Shown here one piece after another: positions 1-10,015 of a DNA stretch of 64,000 bases. The stretch comes from Pseudomonas poae. Lineage in GTDB: Bacteria; Pseudomonadota; Gammaproteobacteria; Pseudomonadales; Pseudomonadaceae. Made by a program: the position numbers and the translations under genes. The notes under the pieces are model-generated. The model searched no databases. It was not told where the DNA came from and worked only from the letters and a program-made list of their open reading frames with translations. The DNA lies in the NCBI GenBank assembly GCA_004000515.1, contig CP034537.1:7213501-7277500 (forward strand), given 5' to 3'. How positions within the stretch are numbered: position 1 is the first letter of the stretch; each line of letters begins with the position of its first letter.

Positions 1-1223
1 TCCACGCCGGGTACGGCTGGAGTTTCAACGTTGACTTCCTTAAAGAAGCCCAGGCGTTCAAGACGGGTCTTGGACTGGTCGATCAGGTAGGTCGACGCCC
101 AGCCACCTTCCATCTGACGCATTTCACGACGCAGCACTTCGTCCGCAGACTTGGTGTTGCCACGGAAATTGATACGGTTCACATAGGCACGCTTGCCTGG
201 ATCGACGACGAAGGTGATGTCCACAGTGTGGTCATCATCATGCGGGGTCGGCACACCGTTGACGTTGGCGAAGGTATAGCCTTCGTTACCCAGGCGACGG
301 GTGATCAGTTCGGAAGTGGTGGTCATCAGCTTGCGCGAGAACACCTGGTCTTTCTGCACCAGCAGCAGGGCCTTGACCTGGTCTTCAGGTACTTTCAGGT
401 CGCCGCTCAGCTTGACGTCACGAACCTTGTACTTCTCGCCTTCGTTGACGTTGACGGTGATGTAGACGTGCTTCTTGTCCGGGGTGATGGACACCTGGGT
501 CGAAGCGATATCCATGTTGATATAGCCACGGTCGAGGTAGTAGGAACGCAGACGCTCCAGGTCACCAGACAGTTTTTCGCGGGCGTACTTGTCATCGTTC
601 TTAAAGAACGACAACCAGTTGGTGGTCTTGAGTTCGAACAGGTCGATCAGGTCGTCATCAGCGAACTTGGTGTTACCCACCACGTTGATGTGCTGGATCG
701 CCGCCACGGTGCCTTCGTTGATGTTGACCTTCAGGCCAACACGGTTACGAGGTTGTGGAACCACTTCCGTTTCCACGGTCGCGGAATAGCGACCCTGGGC
801 GACGTACTGGCGTTGCAGCTCGTTACGCACACCCTCAAGGGTGGCGCGCTGGAAGATCTCGCCCTCGGCCAGGCCGGATTGCTTCAGACCTTTCATCAAG
901 TCTTCAGTAGAGATCGCCTTGTTGCCTTCGATCTCGATACTCGCGACGGAAGGTCGCTCGACGACGGTGATGACCAGGACGTTACCTTCGCGACCCAGTT
1001 GGATGTCTTGAAAGAAACCGGTTTTGAACAGCGCACGAGTGGATTCCACCAGGCGACGGTCATCAGCCTGTTCACCGACGTTCAACGGTAATGCACCAAA
1101 GACGCTACCCGCGGAAACCCGCTGGAGGCCGTTGACGCGAATATCGGAGATGGTGAAGGACTCGGCGTGAACTTCGGCGATCATCAATACGGTGAGAACC
1201 GCAGTTAGCAGCAGACGTTTCAT
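1..1223 (-). CDS. bamA: Outer membrane protein assembly factor BamA (C-terminus cut off by window)
   Basis: BamA is the Omp85-family core of the BAM complex, which folds beta-barrel proteins into the outer membrane. The visible part is the signal peptide (MKRLLLTAVLTVLMIAEVHA-like, from the ATG at 1223) followed by the periplasmic POTRA repeats; about 407 codons are present. The C-terminal beta-barrel lies beyond base 1. Motifs such as ISDIRVNGLQRVSAG (POTRA1) and VDITFVVDPGKRAYVNRINF (late POTRA) are clear. It lies directly downstream of rseP, as in other pseudomonads, but a terminator-like hairpin separates the two, so it may have its own promoter. No frame break is seen in this stretch. 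The call is certain; only the truncation limits it. Confidence 0.97.
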   Translation of the reverse strand, partial: MKRLLLTAVLTVLMIAEVHAESFTISDIRVNGLQRVSAGSVFGALPLNVGEQADDRRLVESTRALFKTGFFQDIQLGREGNVLVITVVERPSVASIEIEGNKAISTEDLMKGLKQSGLAEGEIFQRATLEGVRNELQRQYVAQGRYSATVETEVVPQPRNRVGLKVNINEGTVAAIQHINVVGNTKFADDDLIDLFELKTTNWLSFFKNDDKYAREKLSGDLERLRSYYLDRGYINMDIASTQVSITPDKKHVYITVNVNEGEKYKVRDVKLSGDLKVPEDQVKALLLVQKDQVFSRKLMTTTSELITRRLGNEGYTFANVNGVPTPHDDDHTVDITFVVDPGKRAYVNRINFRGNTKSADEVLRREMRQMEGGWASTYLIDQSKTRLERLGFFKEVNVETPAVPGV

Positions 1224-1251
1224 GAAGTCCTTTCTTATTCCAACTGGCAAT

Positions 1252-1277
1252 AAACAAACTGCCGCAAAATGCGGCAG
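1252..1277 (-). terminator. Rho-independent terminator-like hairpin after rseP
   Basis: On the minus strand a perfect 7-bp stem (CTGCCGC / GCGGCAG) with an ATTTT loop is followed by TTTGTTTATT. It sits between the rseP stop and the bamA start, so it would end or attenuate transcription from the rseP side. Confidence 0.65.
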
Positions 1278-1297
1278 ATTCGCAATTCAGCGAAGCG

Positions 1298-2650
1298 TTA
1301 CAGTCTTCCCAGATCGTTGACCAAGGCTAACAACATCACCCCGACCACCAAACTGATACCGATCTGTATCCCCCAACCCTGCACCCGATCCGACAAGGGA
1401 CGACCACGCGCCCACTCGACCAGATAAAACAACAGATGCCCCCATCCAATACAGGAATGGGCAGTAAATTCAGAACGCCCAGGCTAATACTCAGATAAGC
1501 CAGGAAATTCAGGAAATCCGCGACACCCGACTGGGCAGAAGCGCCCGCCACTTTAGCAATGGTTATCGGTCCACTCAAGTTTTTTTACCGAGAGCTCGCC
1601 GAACAACATTTTCTTGAGGGATTCGAGGGTCAGCACACTCATGGTCCAGGTACGTTTTGCACCCTCGCCAATCGCTGCCAACGGCCCGTAACTCACCTCG
1701 CGAACCATCGACGGCGGCCAATCGACACCTTTGACCCCCGCACCCAGGTAACCCCCGGCTGCCTTGGCTTCCCCACGTACCGACAAGGTCACAGGGACGT
1801 CGATTTGAGCACCATCGCGCTCAACTTTCAGCACAATCTTGGTATCAGGACGTACACGCACCAAGTCGACCACTTGCTGCCAGTCGCCCAGCGGCTGACC
1901 ATCCAATGCGAGCAAACGGTCGCCGGTTTTCAGACCCGCGGCCTGGGCCGGTCCTTTCGGATCCAGCTCGGCGAGCACCGGCGGCAGCGCAGGACGCCAC
2001 GGACGGATCCCCAGGGACTTGATCGGATCAGGCTCATCAGCACCTTTGAGCCAGTGATCCAACGCCAGCTCACGCGAGAGCTCGGCACTGGAATCTTGTT
2101 CACGCACCACTACGTTGACGGTGCCGCTCTCGCCCAAACGACGAACCAACTGCAAATTGACCGCGCCCCATCCGGTGGTAGGCTCGCCATCAATGGAAAC
2201 AATCTCCTGCCCTGCAACCAGGCCGGCCTTGGCCGCCATGCTGTCCGCCTCGACCGCGCCGATGACCGGACGCACCTGCTGGCTCCCCAGCATCGCAAGG
2301 ACCCAGAAAAACACAATCGCCAACAAAAAGTTGGCGATTGGGCCGGCAGCAACGATAGCGATACGCTGACGAACGGTCTTGCGATTGAAGGATTGGTCCA
2401 ACTGGTCAGCCGGCACTTCGCCTTCACGCTCATCGAGCATCTTGACGTAGCCGCCCAGCGGGATGGCCGCGATCACGAATTCAGTGCCACGGCGGTCGTG
2501 CCAGCGCAACAACGGCATGCCGAAACCGACTGAAAAGCGCAGTACCTTGACGCCGCAACGACGCGCCACCCAAAAGTGACCGAATTCGTGGAAGGTAACC
2601 AGCACACCCAGAGCAACCAGGGTGCCGACAATCATGTAAAGCGCACTCAT
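1298..2650 (-). CDS. rseP: Site-2 zinc metalloprotease RseP/MucP (two apparent frame breaks)
   Basis: Inner-membrane site-2 protease that cleaves the anti-sigma factor (MucA/RseA) within the membrane and so releases the envelope-stress sigma factor. The zinc motif HEFGH lies near residue 21 in the first membrane helix. Two PDZ domains occupy the middle, and the second catalytic motif PVLDGG lies in the C-terminal membrane region. Read as one protein it is about 450 residues, the normal family length. Two single-base breaks interrupt it: a T7 run at 1580-1586 (one base too many) and a C5 run at 1439-1443 (one too few). Without correction the protein would end after the PDZ region and lose the LDG motif. 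The stop is the TAA at 1298-1300. The gene sits between dxr and bamA as usual. Confidence 0.93.
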
Positions 2651-2704
2651 CTAATTTCTCCGCATTCCAATCCAGTGCCTGCCAGGCTCAAACGCGCCAA
2701 CAGT

Positions 2705-3894
2705 TTAACGCGCGTTGCGGTTCAACCACTGTTCGGCCAGGACCCGAGCCTTGCTGTCGGCCTCGAACACCGCCGCAAGATCATCCACCGCCACAACGGG
2801 CTCAAGCTGTAGAACATCCTCGATGATACTCGCGATCTGCGGAAAACGGATGCGTCCGTCGAGAAACGCCGCCACAGCCACTTCATTGGCCGCATTGAGC
2901 ACCGCAGGCGCGCTGTTACCCGCTTGCGCCACTTGTCGCGCCAGGCGCAGGCAAGGAAAGCGCTGCTCATCCGGCGCCTCGAAGTCCAGGCGGGCGATGG
3001 CAAACAGGTCCAATGGCGCCACACCGGAATCAATACGCTCAGGCCAAGCCAGGGCGTTGGCGATGGGCGTGCGCATATCAGGATTGCCCAACTGCGCCAA
3101 CACCGAACCATCTACATAGTCGACCAGGGAATGAATCACACTTTGTGGGTGGATCACCACCTCGACCTGATCGGGCCGCGCGTCGAACAACCAGCAGGCC
3201 TCGATCAGCTCCAGGCCTTTGTTCATCATGCTCGCCGAGTCTACGGAGATCTTTCGCCCCATGGACCAATTCGGGTGCGCGCATGCCTGGTCGGGCGAGA
3301 CGTGCTCCAGATCAGCCAGCGGCGTTTGCCGGAACGGACCACCGGAGGCCGTCAGCAGGATGCGGCGCACACCCACCTGGCTCAAGCCTCGCGAGTAGTC
3401 GCCGGGCATGCACTGGAAGATTGCGTTGTGCTCACTGTCGAGGGGCAGCAGCACAGCACCACTCTTGCGCACAGCCTGCATGAACAGCGCACCGGACATG
3501 ACCAGGGCTTCTTTATTGGCCAGCAGGATCTTCTTGCCGGCATCCACGGCAGCCAGCGTCGGACGCAGCCCCGCAGCGCCGACAATCGCGGCGACCACGG
3601 TGTCCACTTCCACATCAGCCGAGACCTGGCACAAGCCCTCCTCCCCACCAGCACCTGAGTCGAGAGCCCGGCAGCCCGCAAGTCATCCTGCAAACCACGC
3701 GCCGCGGCCGCTTCAGGCACTACGGCAAAACGCGGCGCGTGGCGCACACACAACGCCAGCAGCTCGCTCAGGCGGGTAAACCCGGTCAAGGCAAAAACCT
3801 GGTAGCGATCCGGGTGGCGAGCAATTACATCCAGGGTGCTCAACCCTACCGAACCGGTTGCACCCAGCACGGTTACCTGTTGCAAGCGGCTCAC
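2705..3894 (-). CDS. dxr: 1-deoxy-D-xylulose 5-phosphate reductoisomerase (one apparent frame break)
   Basis: IspC/Dxr converts DXP to 2-C-methyl-D-erythritol 4-phosphate with NADPH, the committed step of the MEP isoprenoid pathway. The N-terminal Rossmann motif ([16 protein letters not shown]) and the catalytic-domain segments ([36 protein letters not shown]) are clear. The GTG at 3894 is chosen as start because it gives the conserved [14 protein letters not shown]-terminus and overlaps the cdsA stop as GTGA. The frame breaks at a C4 run at 3643-3646, where one more C would restore [19 protein letters not shown]. The restored protein is 396 residues. An essential enzyme is unlikely to be really broken, so a sequence error is inferred. 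Confidence 0.95.
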
Positions 3895-4699
3895 GAAGCA
3901 GTCATCCACAACAGCACGGCGAAGACCGGGATGGCAGCCGTGAGGCTGTCGATACGGTCAAGCACCCCACCGTGACCTGGCAGCAGGTTGCTGCTGTCCT
4001 TGATCCCGGCCTGACGCTTGAACATGCTTTCGGTGAGGTCACCGACCACCGAGATAAATACAACGATGGCAGTACCCAGCAAGGCCAGGAAGATTTCCTT
4101 CACTGACCAGTCGCGCACAACGCCGACCACCAAGGTGATCAGCAGCGTCAATGCCAGGCCGCCGTAGACGCCCTCCCAACTCTTGCCTGGACTAACAGCC
4201 GGCGCCAGCTTGCGCTTGCCGAACGCCCGACCAGAGAAGTAGGCACCGATATCAGCCCCCACACCAACACCATCACAGCCATGATCAGCCAGTTGCCCAT
4301 CGGCGAATTCTTGATCTCCACCAGCCCTTGCCAGGCAGGCAGCAGGATCAACAAGCCAATCACCAACTTGCTGGCAACGCTGGACCAATGGCCACTGGTG
4401 CGCGGAAAGGTCAGCACCAGGAAGGTCGCCAACGCCCACCACAACACCGCCGCGCCCAATACCCACGGCACCACAATGCTCGACAGGGTATGCATCAGGA
4501 ACAGCAACAGGGCGACCACTGCGGCATACGCTACACGCGGCAATTGCTCGTTAAAGCCCGCCAGGCGAGCCCACTCCCAAGCCCCCAACGTAACGACCAA
4601 GCCAATAAACAGCGCAAAGCCGGAACCATCGAGCAGGAAAAACCCACACAGGGCGATTGGCAACAGGATCAGTGCAGTGATGATTCGTTGTTTAAGCAT
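3891..4699 (-). CDS. cdsA: Phosphatidate cytidylyltransferase (one apparent frame break)
   Basis: CdsA makes CDP-diacylglycerol from phosphatidate and CTP at the inner membrane, the branch point for PE, PG and cardiolipin. It is a multi-helix membrane protein. The C-terminal signature [21 protein letters not shown] and the motif [12 protein letters not shown] are visible. A C5 run at 4256-4260 is one base short; restoring it joins VMVLVWG to [16 protein letters not shown] and gives 269 residues. The start ATG directly follows the uppS stop (TAAATG), and its stop overlaps the dxr start, so uppS-cdsA-dxr are translationally coupled. uppS makes the lipid carrier and cdsA the phospholipid precursor, a common membrane-lipid operon. 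Confidence 0.95.
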
Positions 4700-5455
4700 T
4701 TAAACCCGGGCTCCAGCTTCGATCTGCTCGCTCGTTTTACCGAAGCGACGCTGACGGGAAGCGAAATCGGCCAGCGCATTGCGCATGGCATCGTGTTTGA
4801 AGTCCGGCCAGAACAGGTCGGAGAAGTACAGCTCGGTGTAGGCCAGCTGCCACAGGAGGAAGTTGCTGATACGGTGCTCGCCACCGGTACGGATGCACAG
4901 GTCCGGCAACGGCAAGTCGCCGGTCACCAGGCACGTCTGCAACAGTTCGGGGGTGATGTCGTCCGGACGCAGATGACCGGCCTGCACTTCGCGGGCCAGT
5001 CGCTGCGCAGCCTGGGCGATATCCCACTGGCCACCGTAATTGGCTGCGATCTGCAGCACAAAACGGTTGGTCCCTGCGGTGATGGCCTCAGCCTCGCGCA
5101 TGGCTGCCTGCAATTCCGGGTGGAAGCGCGAGCGATCACCGATGATGCGCAGGCTGATGTTGTTCTCATTAAGGCGCTTGGCCTCACGGCGCAGCGCCTT
5201 GAAGAACAGGTCCATCAAGGCACTGACTTCTTCGGCAGGCCGTTGCCAGTTCTCACTGGAGAAGGCGAACAAGGTCAACACTTCAACCTTGGCCTCGGCG
5301 CACACCTCAATCACCGCCCGCACCGCATCGACACCCGCTTTATGCCCGGCAACACCCGGCATAAAGCGTTTCTTCGCCCAGCGATTATTCCCATCCATGA
5401 TGATCGCGACATGGCGCGGCACCACGGAGGGTACAGTCTGCTTGGTCTTTTCCAT
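4700..5455 (-). CDS. uppS: Undecaprenyl diphosphate synthase
   Basis: Cis-prenyltransferase that extends farnesyl diphosphate with isopentenyl units to the C55 carrier lipid used for peptidoglycan and O-antigen. The family signature HVAIIMDGNNRWAKKR is near residue 15, with the catalytic Asp in MDGN. Downstream, TLFAFSSENWQRP and the C-terminal RTGGEHRISNFLLWQLAYTE are typical. It is intact at 251 residues. It lies downstream of frr with a short gap and runs straight into cdsA. Confidence 0.97.
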   Translation of the reverse strand: MEKTKQTVPSVVPRHVAIIMDGNNRWAKKRFMPGVAGHKAGVDAVRAVIEVCAEAKVEVLTLFAFSSENWQRPAEEVSALMDLFFKALRREAKRLNENNISLRIIGDRSRFHPELQAAMREAEAITAGTNRFVLQIAANYGGQWDIAQAAQRLAREVQAGHLRPDDITPELLQTCLVTGDLPLPDLCIRTGGEHRISNFLLWQLAYTELYFSDLFWPDFKHDAMRNALADFASRQRRFGKTSEQIEAGARV

Positions 5456-5472
5456 GAAGGCGTCCTGACCCC

Positions 5473-6030
5473 TTATACGGCCATCAGGTCCTTTTCTTTT
5501 TCTTCCGTGACCTTGGTGATCTGGGCCTCGGCATCTTTGGTCAGCTTGTCGATATCGGCGGTGGCACGACGCTCTTCGTCTTCGCTGATTTCCTTGTCCT
5601 TGACCAGTTTTTTCAGGTCACCCAAGGCATCGCGACGAATGTTGCGCACGGCAACACGGGCGTCTTCGGCTGCACTACGCGCTTGCTTGGTGAAGCCCTT
5701 ACGGGTTTCTTCAGTCAGGGCAGGCATGGAGATCAGCAGCAACTCACCCAGGTTGGTCGGGTTGAGGTTCAGACCGGCGCTCTGGATTGCCTTGTCGACA
5801 GCGCCCAGCATGTTGCGCTCAAACGCTACGACTTGCAGGGTGCGCGAGTCTTTAACGGTAATGTTGGCGACGCTGCTGATCGGTGTATCGGAGCCGTAAT
5901 AAGGCACCATCACGCTGCCCAGGATGCTCGGGTGCGCCTTGCCGGTACGAATCTGGCCGAATGCGTGGCTCAGAGACTCCAGGGATTTCTGCATACGCGC
6001 TTGGGCGTCTTTCTTGATTTCGTTGATCAT
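5473..6030 (-). CDS. frr: Ribosome recycling factor
   Basis: RRF splits post-termination ribosomes together with EF-G. The 185-residue length is standard, and the N-terminus [18 protein letters not shown] plus the motif GKAHPSIL mark the family. The C-terminal half forms the long helical bundle ([21 protein letters not shown]). Its ATG overlaps the pyrH stop as ATGA, showing coupled translation pyrH-frr. Intact. Confidence 0.97.
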   Translation of the reverse strand: MINEIKKDAQARMQKSLESLSHAFGQIRTGKAHPSILGSVMVPYYGSDTPISSVANITVKDSRTLQVVAFERNMLGAVDKAIQSAGLNLNPTNLGELLLISMPALTEETRKGFTKQARSAAEDARVAVRNIRRDALGDLKKLVKDKEISEDEERRATADIDKLTKDAEAQITKVTEEKEKDLMAV

Positions 6031-6770
6031 TGTTGGCCTTCCTCGATCAGAGTCCCTTCCGCGCCGCCGTGTACGATGTTCAGCAGGGCGCCGGGCTTGT
6101 TCATGTTAAATACGCGCAGCGGCATCTTGTGGTCGCGGCACAGGCAAATAGCCGTCAGGTCCATCACGCCCAGCTTGCGATCCAGTACTTCATCGTAGGT
6201 CAGATGATCGAACTTCTCGGCATGCGGGTCTTTGAATGGGTCTGCGGTGTACACGCCATCGACCTTCGTGGCCTTCAACACGACGTCAGCATCGATCTCG
6301 ATAGCGCGCAGGCACGCAGCCGAATCGGTAGTGAAGAACGGGTTGCCGGTACCAGCAGCGAAGATCACCACTTCTTTGGCGTTCAGGTGACGCATGGCTT
6401 TGCGGCGATCATAGTGATCGGTCACGCCAACCATGGAAATAGCCGACATCACGATAGCCGAGATATTGGCACGCTCCAGGGCGTCACGCATGGCCAAGGC
6501 ATTCATCACAGTGGCCAGCATGCCCATGTGGTCGCCGGTAACCCGATCCATGCCGGCAGCACTCAGCGCTGCACCACGGAACAGGTTGCCGCCGCCGATC
6601 ACCAGGCCGACCTGTACGCCGATACCAACCAGTTGGCCGACTTCCAGCGCCATACGGTCGAGCACCTTGGGATCGATCCCGAACTCTTCCGAGCCCATCA
6701 GGGCCTCGCCGCTGAGCTTGAGTAGAATGCGTTTATAGCGAGCCTGATAACCACTGCCCTGCTGAGCCAT
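6027..6770 (-). CDS. pyrH: Uridylate kinase (UMP kinase)
   Basis: Hexameric amino-acid-kinase-family enzyme that phosphorylates UMP to UDP. The motifs [14 protein letters not shown] at the N-terminus, [10 protein letters not shown] and [13 protein letters not shown] are present. Its 247 residues match the family. It is the first gene of the pyrH-frr-uppS-cdsA-dxr-rseP run and lies about 210 bp downstream of tsf, behind a terminator-like hairpin. Intact. Confidence 0.97.
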   Translation of the reverse strand: MAQQGSGYQARYKRILLKLSGEALMGSEEFGIDPKVLDRMALEVGQLVGIGVQVGLVIGGGNLFRGAALSAAGMDRVTGDHMGMLATVMNALAMRDALERANISAIVMSAISMVGVTDHYDRRKAMRHLNAKEVVIFAAGTGNPFFTTDSAACLRAIEIDADVVLKATKVDGVYTADPFKDPHAEKFDHLTYDEVLDRKLGVMDLTAICLCRDHKMPLRVFNMNKPGALLNIVHGGAEGTLIEEGQQ

Positions 6771-6924
6771 TGCGAATCTCTCCTGCGGCGTATTTTTTAA
6801 AAATTCTTGGCGAGCCGTTTACGGCTTGCGTTCACTCTAGCTGGACGCTATCACAGCGCCATCGGAACACGGCTTTGTAAGCCAGTTCCGAGGGTAAGCC
6901 AAATAAAATCGGCCTGCCCATTTG

Positions 6925-6958
6925 AAAAGAGGCTGCGCGCGTGAGCGGCAGCCTCTTT
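6925..6958 (-). terminator. Terminator of the rpsB-tsf operon
   Basis: On the minus strand an 11-bp stem (AAAGAGGCTGC / GCAGCCTCTTT) closes a loop of about 11 nt and is followed by a short T run. It lies about 20 bp after the tsf stop, the expected place for the end of the rpsB-tsf transcript. Confidence 0.8.
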
Positions 6959-6980
6959 CGGGCGACAGTTGAAAACTGTC

Positions 6981-7844
6981 TTATTGCTTGGCGGCAGCCA
7001 GCTGGGCAGCAACTTCTTCAGCGAAGTTGTCGACCGGCTTCTCGATGCCTTCGCCTACTTTGAAGTAAGTGAAGGAAACGATTTCAGCACCGGCTTTCTT
7101 AGCCAGTTCGCCAACCTTGATTTCAGGGTTCTTGACGAACGCCTGCTCAACCAGGCTTGCTTCGGCCAGGAACTTGCTGATACGGCCTTTGACCATGTTC
7201 TCAACAATGTTTTCTGGCTTGCCTTTGATTTTCTCTTCGTTCAGCTGCAGGAACACAGCTTTTTCACGCTCGATCGCTTCGGCAGAAACTTCCGAAGGCA
7301 GCAGGAACTCAGGGTTGCTTGCCGCTACGTGCATAGCGATGTCTTTGGCCAGCTCGACGTTACCGCCTTTCAGGACAACTGCAACACCAATCTTGTTGCC
7401 GTGCAGGTAGCCACCAACAACATCACCTTCAACGCGAACCAGGCGACGGATGTTGACGTTTTCGCCAACCTTGCCGACCAGTACCAGGCGAGCAGCTTCT
7501 TGAGCTTCGATCAGCGGAGCGACGTCAGTCAGCTTGTCGGCGAACGCTTTTTCAACGCTGGCAGCAACGAAGGCCTTGAAGTCGTCTTGCAGGGCCAGGA
7601 AGTCGGTCTGCGAGTTCACTTCCAGCAGAACAGCGGATTTGCCGTCTTCTTTCAGAGCGATCGCGCCTTCAGCAGCTACGTTGCCTGCTTTCTTGGCAGC
7701 CTTGATGGCGCCGGAAGCACGCATGTCATCAATGGCTTTTTCGATGTCGCCGTCAGCCTTTTCCAGGGCTTTCTTGCAATCCATCATGCCTTCGCCGGTA
7801 CGCTCACGCAGTTCTTTAACCAACGCTGCAGTAATTGCTGCCAT
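6981..7844 (-). CDS. tsf: Elongation factor Ts
   Basis: EF-Ts is the guanine nucleotide exchange factor for EF-Tu. The start is the ATG at 7844, giving MAAITAALVKELRERTGEGM with the N-terminal EF-Tu contact motif. Two further ATG codons upstream in the same frame lack family support. The core motif SQTDFLALQDDFK and the C-terminal dimerisation part are present, total 287 residues, intact. It follows rpsB in the standard ribosomal operon. Confidence 0.97.
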   Translation of the reverse strand: MAAITAALVKELRERTGEGMMDCKKALEKADGDIEKAIDDMRASGAIKAAKKAGNVAAEGAIALKEDGKSAVLLEVNSQTDFLALQDDFKAFVAASVEKAFADKLTDVAPLIEAQEAARLVLVGKVGENVNIRRLVRVEGDVVGGYLHGNKIGVAVVLKGGNVELAKDIAMHVAASNPEFLLPSEVSAEAIEREKAVFLQLNEEKIKGKPENIVENMVKGRISKFLAEASLVEQAFVKNPEIKVGELAKKAGAEIVSFTYFKVGEGIEKPVDNFAEEVAAQLAAAKQ

Positions 7845-8040
7845 TTTCAAATTCCTCTTGGATAGGTTTTCAACCATTCCACCCGATCGAACGGGGGATC
7901 AATTCTTCCCGAATCACCCTTGTAGGCTGCTGCACGTTACAGTCGCTAGGTTGCGCTGCCACAAGTGGGCGCCGACAAATGGTTTCGAGGTGGCAAAAGG
8001 GGGCCCCTTTTTGCTTACTGAGTCAACGCCAGGGCGTCAA

Positions 8041-8778
8041 TTACTCAGCGGCAGCTACCGGAGCTTCTTCAACGAACTGCTCGGTACCACCAGCAACGTG
8101 GTTGCGACCACGGATTACAGCGTCAGCCATCGAACCCATGTACAGCTGGATAGCGCGGATTGCGTCATCGTTGCCTGGGATGATGTAGTCAACGCCTTCC
8201 GGGCTGCTGTTGGTATCGACTACGCCGATAACAGGGATGCCCAGCTTGTTGGCTTCGGTGATCGCGATGCGCTCGTGATCAACGTCGATAACGAACAGTG
8301 CGTCAGGCAGACCGCCCATGTCCTTGATACCACCCAGGGAACGATCGAGCTTTTCCAGGTCACGGGAGCGCATCAGCGCTTCTTTCTTGGTCAGCTTGGC
8401 GAAAGTACCGTCTTCGGCTTGCACTTCAAGGTCACGCAGACGCTTGATGGAAGCACGGATGGTTTTGAAGTTGGTCAGCATGCCGCCCAACCAGCGGTGA
8501 TCGACGTACGGCGAACCGCAACGTGCTGCTTCTTCAGCAACGATCTTGCCAGCGGAACGCTTGGTGCCGACGAACAGGATCTTGTTTTTGCCCTGGGCCA
8601 GACGCTCTACGAAAGTCAGAGCTTCGTTGAACATTGGCAGGGTTTTTTCAAGGTTGATAATGTGGATCTTGTTACGCGCGCCGAAAATGTATTTACCCAT
8701 TTTCGGGTTCCAGTAACGGGTCTGGTGACCGAAGTGCACACCGGCCTTCAGCATATCGCGCATGTTGACTTGGGACAT
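8041..8778 (-). CDS. rpsB: 30S ribosomal protein S2
   Basis: S2 binds late to the small subunit with S1. The N-terminus [20 protein letters not shown] and the motif [20 protein letters not shown] are hallmark S2 sequence. Length is 245 residues, intact. A clear AAGGAA ribosome binding site precedes the ATG. It is first in the rpsB-tsf operon, with a long leader upstream. Confidence 0.97.
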   Translation of the reverse strand: MSQVNMRDMLKAGVHFGHQTRYWNPKMGKYIFGARNKIHIINLEKTLPMFNEALTFVERLAQGKNKILFVGTKRSAGKIVAEEAARCGSPYVDHRWLGGMLTNFKTIRASIKRLRDLEVQAEDGTFAKLTKKEALMRSRDLEKLDRSLGGIKDMGGLPDALFVIDVDHERIAITEANKLGIPVIGVVDTNSSPEGVDYIIPGNDDAIRAIQLYMGSMADAVIRGRNHVAGGTEQFVEEAPVAAAE

Positions 8779-9165
8779 GATAGTTCCTTAATAAGTCGGG
8801 TTTGGCCTCCACGTATCCCAATGACCAACCAGCGGCATCAAGGCCTCCGGCACCCAGGTCATCGTGTCGACACGTGTGTGGATTTAAGCTCTGCGGGGTA
8901 TCCCCGGAAAGCGGCGCATTTTATACCACAGCATCGACAAAAACGAAACCCGCAATCACATTTGCCGTCGACCGCTTTCACGCAAGCCCTTGAATAGAGC
9001 CAACAACCCCCTACCTTATAGAGAGAAGCGATCATCACAGGCTCATGATTTGAGGCCATCGTCTGTTAGAATCGCGTTTTCTGTGGCTTGTGCGAATTCT
9101 GTAACCTTTTGTCGCGCGCCCGTAAACCGTATTGATTTCAGCGCGTCGCGCTAGAGAGAGCCTGT
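8779..9165. other. Divergent intergenic region between rpsB and map (387 bp, no gene)
   Basis: This stretch holds the leader and promoter of rpsB (minus) and the promoter of map (plus). The rpsB leader is about 140 nt and contains an ACACGTGT palindrome and a GC-rich stretch near 8860-8900 that could fold as an S2-responsive leader; this is inference only. A map -10-like TAGAAT is at 9068-9073 without a convincing -35. No reading frame here looks like a gene. Confidence 0.5.
8920..8948 (-). promoter_or_regulatory. Candidate sigma-70 promoter of rpsB-tsf
   Basis: The minus strand reads TATAAA (8925-8920) as a -10 with TTTCGT (8948-8943) 17 bp upstream as a weak -35. It lies about 140 nt ahead of rpsB. 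The -10 is good and the -35 poor, so the assignment is tentative. Confidence 0.4.
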
Positions 9166-9949
9166 ATGACCGTTAGTTTGAAAACCGCCGAAGACATTGC
9201 TGGCATGCGCATCGCCGGCAAACTGGCTGCCGACGTGCTGGAAATGATTGCCGAACACGTCAAGCCCGGCGTCACCACCGAGACCCTGAACCAGATCTGC
9301 CACGACTATATAGTCAACGTGCAAGGTGCCATCCCTGCGCCACTGAACTACAAGGGTTTCCCCAAGTCCATCTGCACCTCGGTCAACCACGTGGTTTGCC
9401 ACGGGATTCCGGGCGACAAACCGCTGAAGGACGGCGACACCCTGAACATCGACGTCACCGTGATCAAGGACCGTTATTTCGGCGACACCAGCCGCATGTT
9501 CCACGTCGGCACCGTGCCGGTCTGGGCCGAGCGCTTGTCCCAGGTGACCCAGGAATGCATGTACAAGGCCATCGAGATCGTAAAACCCTGGCTGCCGCCT
9601 GGGCGACATCGGTGAAGTGATCCAGAAGCACGCCGAAAAGAACGGCTTCTCGGTCGTGCGCGAATTCTGCGGCCATGGCATCGGCACCGTGTTCCACGAG
9701 GAACCACAAATCCTGCACTACGGCCGTGCCGGCACCGGCATGGAACTGAAAGCCGGCATGACCTTCACCATCGAGCCGATGATCAACCAGGGCAAGGCCG
9801 ATACCAAAGTGCTGGGCGACGGTTGGACCGCCATCACCAAGGACCGCAAGCTCTCCGCCCAGTGGGAACACACCCTGCTGGTGACCGAGACCGGCTACGA
9901 GATCTTTACTCTGCGCGCCGACGACACGATCCCACGCGTTTCGGCCTAA
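9166..9949 (+). CDS. map: Methionine aminopeptidase type I (one apparent frame break)
   Basis: Removes the initiator methionine from nascent proteins using a dinuclear metal centre. The metal ligands appear in VNHVVCHGIPG, LNIDVTVIKDRYFGDTSRMF, EFCGHGIGTVFHEEPQ, MTFTIEPMI and the closing WEHTLLVTETGYEI. A C3 run at 9586-9588 has one base too many; removing it joins AIEIVKP to GCRLGDIGEVIQKHAEKNG and restores 260 residues. The gene is essential in bacteria, so the break is probably an error. It sits between rpsB (divergent) and glnD, a conserved arrangement. Confidence 0.95.
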
Positions 9950-10015
9950 AGGTTGTTTCAGGTTTTCCCACGCTGTGTAGTGACTGACTGAATAGATAGA
10001 AAGGAAAACCGATCG

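Noticed and set aside
4328..5899. 523-codon open frame on the plus strand opposite cdsA-uppS-frr
   Set aside because: It is antisense to well-supported conserved genes and has no domain; GC-rich codon bias leaves long open shadow frames.
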